Shown one piece after another: positions 60,805-64,000 of a stretch of 64,000 nt of DNA. This DNA is from Bacteroidales bacterium (GTDB lineage: Bacteria > Bacteroidota > Bacteroidia > Bacteroidales > UBA932): contig JAFUVU010000049.1 in assembly GCA_017477465.1 (NCBI GenBank), forward strand, positions 1 to 64,000, read 5' to 3'. Made by a program: the position numbers and the translations under genes. Numbering within the stretch: the stretch's first letter is position 1; every line of letters begins with the position of its first letter. A model generated the notes under the pieces. It searched no databases and was not told the origin of the DNA. It worked only from the letters and a program-made list of their open reading frames with translations.

Positions 60805-60836
60805 CAAAAATAAGCTTTTCGCCGAAGGTCTGCAAA
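60805..60836 (-). promoter_or_regulatory. promoter of the flavoprotein-FKBP-queDE-recQ unit
   Basis: On the minus strand TTTG (60836-60833), 20 bases, TATTTTTG (60812-60805): both boxes match the consensus exactly. The -33 box lies five bases from the -33 box of the divergent tRNA promoter. Confidence 0.8.
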
Positions 60837-60841
60837 TAAAG

Positions 60842-60874
60842 TTTGCTGGGATTCCAAAAAAAGTTGTATATTTG
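60842..60874 (+). promoter_or_regulatory. promoter of tRNA-Thr
   Basis: TTTG (60842-60845), 21 bases, TATATTTG (60867-60874): exact Bacteroidetes consensus, 28 bases upstream of the mature tRNA. Confidence 0.8.
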
Positions 60875-60902
60875 CAGTCCCGGTTCATCACAATCGGTTC
60901 AA

Positions 60903-60975
60903 GCCACTTTAGCTCAGTCGGTAGAGCAGCGCATTCGTAACGCGCAGGTCGTCAGTTCGAGCCTGATGAGTGGCT
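60903..60975 (+). tRNA. tRNA-Thr (anticodon CGT)
   Basis: Cloverleaf of 73 bases. Acceptor GCCACTT pairs with GAGTGGC (one G-T). D stem is GCTC/GAGC. Anticodon stem GCGCA/CGCGC has an A-C pair at 31-39, and loop TTCGTAA gives anticodon CGT, reading ACG. T arm is GTCAG/CTGAT with TTCGAGC. The discriminator is T, and CCA is not encoded. A terminator follows directly. Confidence 0.95.
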
Positions 60976-60976
60976 C

Positions 60977-61009
60977 AAGAGGCCACAATTATTTGTCGGC
61001 CTCTTTTTT
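60977..61009 (+). terminator. rho-independent terminator of tRNA-Thr
   Basis: AAGAGGCC (60977-60984) pairs with GGCCTCTT (60998-61005) around a 13-base loop, followed by a T run. The stem starts one base after the tRNA. Confidence 0.88.
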
Positions 61010-61033
61010 ATTGGCTACGGCTGTACGGCAATT

Positions 61034-61190
61034 ACGCTGGTTCCGTCAAAAATGGCGTTTTTTGCGGGAAGCGATGTCGGTTTTTACGCCGGTTCCGTCA
61101 AAAATGGCACTTTTTGCTGGAAACGATGTTGGTTTTTACGCCGGTTCCGTCAAAAATGGCGCTTTTTGCGGGAAACGATGTAAACGTGTT
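61034..61190. repeat. three-unit tandem repeat, period 52 bp
   Basis: GGTTCCGTCAAAAATGGC begins at 61039, 61091 and 61143, exactly 52 bases apart, and each unit continues to a GCGATGT or ACGATGT end. Units differ at a few positions (GCGTTTTTT, GCACTTTTT, GCGCTTTTT). The array lies between the tRNA terminator and pnuC. Apart from the period and TTCCG it does not resemble the array at 53.1 kb. Confidence 0.88.
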
Positions 61191-61194
61191 TACA
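61179..61194. promoter_or_regulatory. 7-2-7 palindrome upstream of pnuC, candidate operator
   Basis: TGTAAAC-GT-GTTTACA is a perfect dyad ending four bases before the pnuC ATG. The position would let a bound repressor block expression. It overlaps the end of the third tandem-repeat unit. No adjacent regulator gene is present. Confidence 0.4.
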
Positions 61195-61198
61195 TTTT

Positions 61199-61777
61199 AT
61201 GGAAACCATAATACGGATAATAGAAATTTTTGCCCTTGTTACCGGCGTCGCTTATGTGGTGCTGGAGATTTTGCAGAAGAATGCCATGTGGGTGCTGGGG
61301 ATTCTCACCGGGGCCGCATGCGCTTTCAGTTTTGGCGTCCAGCACGTGTGGGCGTCCATGGGGCTTAATATCTATTATGTAGTTGTGTCTTTCATCGGGC
61401 TGTGGCAGTGGAAAAAGGACGGGGCACAAGTCGGCGAAGGGGAGATTCACATCCGGCCTTTGACCCCCAAGGTGCAGTATATAAGTACCTTGGTATATGT
61501 TATCGGCCTGTACCCGATATTTTACATCCTCAAGGCATCCGGAGATCCGGCCCCGCTGCTGGATGCTGCTAGCACACTTCTCAGCGTAATCGCAACTTGG
61601 TGGCTTGCAAAAAGTTATCTTAGGCAGTGGCTGCTCTGGATAGGGGCCGACCTTATGAGCACCTGGCTCTGCATCGACACGGGCCAATGGTGGATGGCCG
61701 TCCTCTATGCTGTGTATGCCGCATCGGCAGTTTATGGCTATTTCCATTGGAAAAAGCGCGGGAAAGTTGTATCTTAG
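61199..61777 (+). CDS. pnuC: PnuC-family vitamin/nucleoside transporter
   Basis: Facilitator of 192 residues with about seven membrane segments, importing nicotinamide riboside or a related vitamin (thiamine or riboflavin in some branches). Family features include the N-terminal IIEIFALVTGVAYVVLEI, the WQWKK element after the third helix, and the late WLLWIGADLMSTWLCI, where PnuC proteins carry their substrate-contacting aromatics. Twelve bases separate it from recR. No TPP or FMN riboswitch-like leader is visible; only tandem repeats and a palindrome precede it, so nicotinamide riboside is the default guess. Confidence 0.85.
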   Translation: METIIRIIEIFALVTGVAYVVLEILQKNAMWVLGILTGAACAFSFGVQHVWASMGLNIYYVVVSFIGLWQWKKDGAQVGEGEIHIRPLTPKVQYISTLVYVIGLYPIFYILKASGDPAPLLDAASTLLSVIATWWLAKSYLRQWLLWIGADLMSTWLCIDTGQWWMAVLYAVYAASAVYGYFHWKKRGKVVS

Positions 61778-61789
61778 GGGCTGCAAATC

Positions 61790-62416
61790 ATGGCCTATAA
61801 AGAAAATTATCCGTCGGCCCTCCTTACAGAAGCGGTGGAGGCCATCAGTTCACTCCCGGGCGTAGGCCGCAGGAGCGCTCTGCGTCTTGCCTTGCACCTG
61901 CTCAAGCAACCGGCCGAAAACGTGCACCATTTCACATCGGCCATAGATCATCTGAGGGACGATGTGCGCTACTGCCGCCGCTGCCGCATGATTTCGGACG
62001 ACGAAATCTGCTCAATCTGTTCCGACCACACCCGCGACCAGCAGCTTATCTGCGTGGTGGAAAGCGTGCGCGATGTTATGAGCATCGAGGCCACGGGGCA
62101 GTATCATGGCGTTTACCATGTTCTCGGCGGCATAATCTCGCCGATAGCCGGTGTCGGCCCTTCAGATTTGAATATCAAGGAATTGGTGGAAAGGATAAAG
62201 GTTATGGAGGTGCCCTCGTCGGCAGAAGTTATCCTTGCCCTTAGCGGCGACGTGGAAGGGGAGACCACCGCTTTCTATATTTATCGGCAAATTGAGGAGA
62301 CGGGCATCAAGGTGAGCTCCCTTGCCCGCGGCCTTGGCTTTGGCGACGACCTTGAATATGCCGATTCCCTAACCCTCGGCCGCTCTATAGTTAACCGTCA
62401 GATTTTCAAACCATAA
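61790..62416 (+). CDS. recR: recombination mediator RecR
   Basis: Works with RecO and RecF to load RecA on gapped DNA. It has the helix-hairpin-helix near residues 20-32 (SSLPGVGRRSALR), the zinc site Cys62, Cys65, Cys74, Cys77 (CRRCRMISDDEICSIC), and a Toprim domain (LICVVESVRDVMSIE, ALSGDVEGETT). The C-terminus has the Walker-like segment SSLARGLGFGDDLEYAD. 208 residues is normal. Likely cotranscribed with pnuC. Confidence 0.96.
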   Translation: MAYKENYPSALLTEAVEAISSLPGVGRRSALRLALHLLKQPAENVHHFTSAIDHLRDDVRYCRRCRMISDDEICSICSDHTRDQQLICVVESVRDVMSIEATGQYHGVYHVLGGIISPIAGVGPSDLNIKELVERIKVMEVPSSAEVILALSGDVEGETTAFYIYRQIEETGIKVSSLARGLGFGDDLEYADSLTLGRSIVNRQIFKP

Positions 62417-62424
62417 ATAACACT

Positions 62425-63639
62425 ATGAACAACGAAGCTTTACGCTGTCTGCTTTGCAAGAAACCAAAATGCGCCCTTCAGGGATGCCCTGTGCACACGC
62501 CTGTGCCGGAGTGCATGGCCCTTTACAGGGAAGGCAAATTGGAAGAGGCAGGAGCTATGCTTTTCAGAAACAATCCTCTGAGTGCAATCACTTCCCAAGT
62601 GTGCGACTGGAAACAATTCTGCTATGGGCACTGCGTCCTTAACGTCAAGCAGGTTCCGGTCCGCTGGTATGAGATAGAGCAGGAGATTTCTACTGCGTAT
62701 TTGCTTGGACATGAACTGAAGCGTGAGTCTGACAGGCTCAGCGGCAAGCGTTTCGCGCTGGTCGGCGCCGGCCCTGTCGGCCTGTGTTCTGCAGTTTGGC
62801 TGTATATGGACGGGGCGGACGTTATCATCTTTGACGCCAATCCCCGTATGGGCGGCGTACTGCGCTATGGCATTCCCTCTTTCCGCCTGGACAAAAAGTA
62901 CTGCGACGCTTTCGAGACCATGTTCGAAAAGGCGGGGATTACCTTCCGCGGCGGTGTGGAGGTAGGACGCGACGTTTCCCTTGCCTCCCTGTCGGCCGAA
63001 TTTGATGCCGTGCTCATCGGCGCAGGTGCGGAAAAACCTGCTACTCTGCGCATTCCGGGCGAGGAGAGAGCCGTTCAGGCACTGCCTTTCCTGAAGGATC
63101 CGTCGGCATTCGATCTTGGGAAGAAGGTTATTGTCATCGGCGGCGGCAATGTAGCTATGGATGCTTGCCGTACAGCCGTCCGCCAAGGTGTGGAAACCTG
63201 GGTTTACTACCGCAAGACCTTTGAAAACATGCCCGCCAATCCTCTGGAAGTGGAGGAGGCCAAGGCCGATGGCGTGCAGTTCCGCGTTTTCCAAGCTCCG
63301 GTCGAGGTGCGCGAAGGAGGCGTCGTATTCCGCGACTGCGAAAACGTCCAGCCCGAAGACGGCGGCCGCGTGGTAACGCGGATCATCGACGGCACGGACC
63401 ATTTCGTGGAGTGCGACACCCTGCTCACCGCCATAAGCGAAAAGCCTGATTTTTCGATGTTCAGCGGCACGGCGGCCGTCATGAACGAATGGGGCTGGCC
63501 GTCGGTTGACGATTCCGGCAAGGTGGAAGGCCTGCCTAACGTCTGGGTAGCAGGCGACTTCATCCTTGGTCCGAAAACCGTCGTGGAAGCGGTAGCGTCG
63601 GCCCGCTCAGCCTTTTTAGCTTGGCAAGCAACCAACTGA
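62425..63639 (+). CDS. GltD-like NAD(P)H/FAD oxidoreductase
   Basis: 404 residues, related to the small subunit of glutamate synthase and to the NfnB/PreT group. The N-terminal iron-sulfur domain holds Cys8, Cys11, Cys16 and Cys21 (CLLCKKPKCALQGCP) and a second cysteine set near 60-70. FAD fold GAGPVGLCSAVWL and NAD(P) fold GGGNVAMDACRTA follow. The C-terminal WVAGDFILGPKTVVEAVASAR is the usual FAD contact. No glutamate synthase large subunit is adjacent, so it may pair with another protein or act as a stand-alone transhydrogenase-like subunit. Its stop codon falls in the partial third copy of the dispersed repeat. Confidence 0.85.
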   Translation: MNNEALRCLLCKKPKCALQGCPVHTPVPECMALYREGKLEEAGAMLFRNNPLSAITSQVCDWKQFCYGHCVLNVKQVPVRWYEIEQEISTAYLLGHELKRESDRLSGKRFALVGAGPVGLCSAVWLYMDGADVIIFDANPRMGGVLRYGIPSFRLDKKYCDAFETMFEKAGITFRGGVEVGRDVSLASLSAEFDAVLIGAGAEKPATLRIPGEERAVQALPFLKDPSAFDLGKKVIVIGGGNVAMDACRTAVRQGVETWVYYRKTFENMPANPLEVEEAKADGVQFRVFQAPVEVREGGVVFRDCENVQPEDGGRVVTRIIDGTDHFVECDTLLTAISEKPDFSMFSGTAAVMNEWGWPSVDDSGKVEGLPNVWVAGDFILGPKTVVEAVASARSAFLAWQATN

Positions 63640-63729
63640 TACCCAGCAAGTTCCAGAAATCAAGTGTGACTTTTTGCCGCACTTGATTTCAGCAAAATGT
63701 TGATTTATAGATAGATACGTGACACGATG
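63636..63729. mobile_element. dispersed MITE-like element, copy 3 (partial)
   Basis: CTGATACCCAGC (63636-63647), stem AAATCAAGTGTG (63657-63668) with CGCACTTGATTT (63678-63689) and loop ACTTTTTGC, then CGTGACACGATG (63718-63729), again 82 bases after CTGA. The left 19 bases expected from copies 1 and 2 are replaced by coding sequence, and the last bases are the queC start codon. Confidence 0.65.
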
Positions 63730-64000
63730 ATTTTGGTTTATTCCGGAGGTTTGGACAGTACTACGCTGTTGTACGAGTATAAGGACCGTATTTCGCTGGC
63801 GGTCAGTTTCGATTATGGCTCCAAGCATAACGCAAGGGAGATAGAGTATGCGAAGGAAAACTGCAAGCGGCTGGGAATCAAGCATCTGGTGATTCCCCTG
63901 GATTTTATTGGCCGATACTTCAAGAGCGACCTTCTCCTAAGCGGCGGCGACATTCCGGAAGGCTCTTATGCCGATGAGAACATGCACTCGACCGTAGTGC
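63727..64000 (+). CDS. queC: 7-cyano-7-deazaguanine synthase, N-terminal part (cut by window end)
   Basis: The last 274 bases encode the first 91 residues of QueC, which makes preQ0 from 7-carboxy-7-deazaguanine with ATP and ammonia. The PP-loop SGGLDST lies at residues 6-12, then SFDYGSKHNARE, the QueC variant of the FDYGQRH motif. The frame stays open to the window edge; the full protein is usually about 220 residues. It is the step after QueE (57.6 kb), on the opposite strand. Confidence 0.93.
   Translation, partial: MILVYSGGLDSTTLLYEYKDRISLAVSFDYGSKHNAREIEYAKENCKRLGIKHLVIPLDFIGRYFKSDLLLSGGDIPEGSYADENMHSTVV

Noticed and set aside
60930..60946. A-C mismatch in the tRNA-Thr anticodon stem as a sign of a pseudo-tRNA.
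   Set aside because: All other stems pair, promoter and terminator are strong, and as I recall Bacteroides tRNA-Thr(CGT) has the same mismatch.
61010..61198. TPP or other riboswitch before pnuC.
   Set aside because: The interval is taken up by the 52-bp repeats and a short palindrome; no conserved riboswitch core is seen.

Overview
The window looks like chromosomal DNA of a Bacteroidales (Bacteroidetes) bacterium, most likely an uncultured glycan-degrading gut or rumen member. The evidence is two SusC/SusD polysaccharide-utilisation loci (PULs), many lipoprotein signal peptides, a short primary sigma factor beginning [11 protein letters not shown], and promoters of the Bacteroidetes form TTTG-N19-21-TAnnTTTG. 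Genus is not determinable by eye. No phage, plasmid, insertion-sequence transposase or CRISPR array is visible.

Layout. 0.1-2.1 kb: a SusE/F-like lipoprotein, probably the end of a locus to the left, followed by a long perfect hairpin. 2.5-3.7 kb: gmk-nadD. 3.7-6.8 kb (minus): a LacI-type regulator and a GH92 alpha-mannosidase. 6.9-19.9 kb (plus): PUL 1, with nucleoside hydrolase, ribokinase, sugar permease, SusC, SusD, a BACON/FISUMP lipoprotein, a clan GH-A glycosidase and a five-module SusE/F protein. It resembles the Bacteroides ribose/nucleoside scavenging (rus) locus. 20.2-33.9 kb: PUL 2, with a divergent AraC regulator, Na+ symporter, GH130 phosphorylase, SusC, SusD, a surface binding lipoprotein, two tandem GH26 mannanases and a further GH-A enzyme. 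This is a coherent beta-mannan system: surface cutting, SusCD import, symport and phosphorolysis.

34-64 kb is mostly housekeeping: a BtuB-like receptor, rpoD-argS, an HtrA protease, dnaN plus an exonuclease, and a five-gene minus-strand operon (ABC exporter, CBM9-like, VanZ-like, amidase-like, BtuF-like). Next come a TPR/metallo-beta-lactamase pair, a degenerate M28 peptidase, and a seven-gene minus-strand unit (flavoprotein, FKBP, queD, queE, recQ, MATE, unknown). The right end has tRNA-Thr, pnuC, recR, a GltD-like oxidoreductase and the first part of queC.

The least expected content is non-coding. A 113-bp MITE-like element has two full copies and one partial copy; its hairpin loop is exactly inverted in one copy, and another copy supplies the -33 box of the BtuB gene. 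A different 125-bp element with 18-bp terminal inverted repeats lies between queD and queE. Two unrelated tandem arrays (7 and 3 units) share a 51-52 bp period. A 21-bp perfect hairpin follows the first gene. Two 7-2-7 palindromes sit upstream of the mannan symporter and pnuC. The hexamer TCGGCC/GGCCGA is strikingly frequent.
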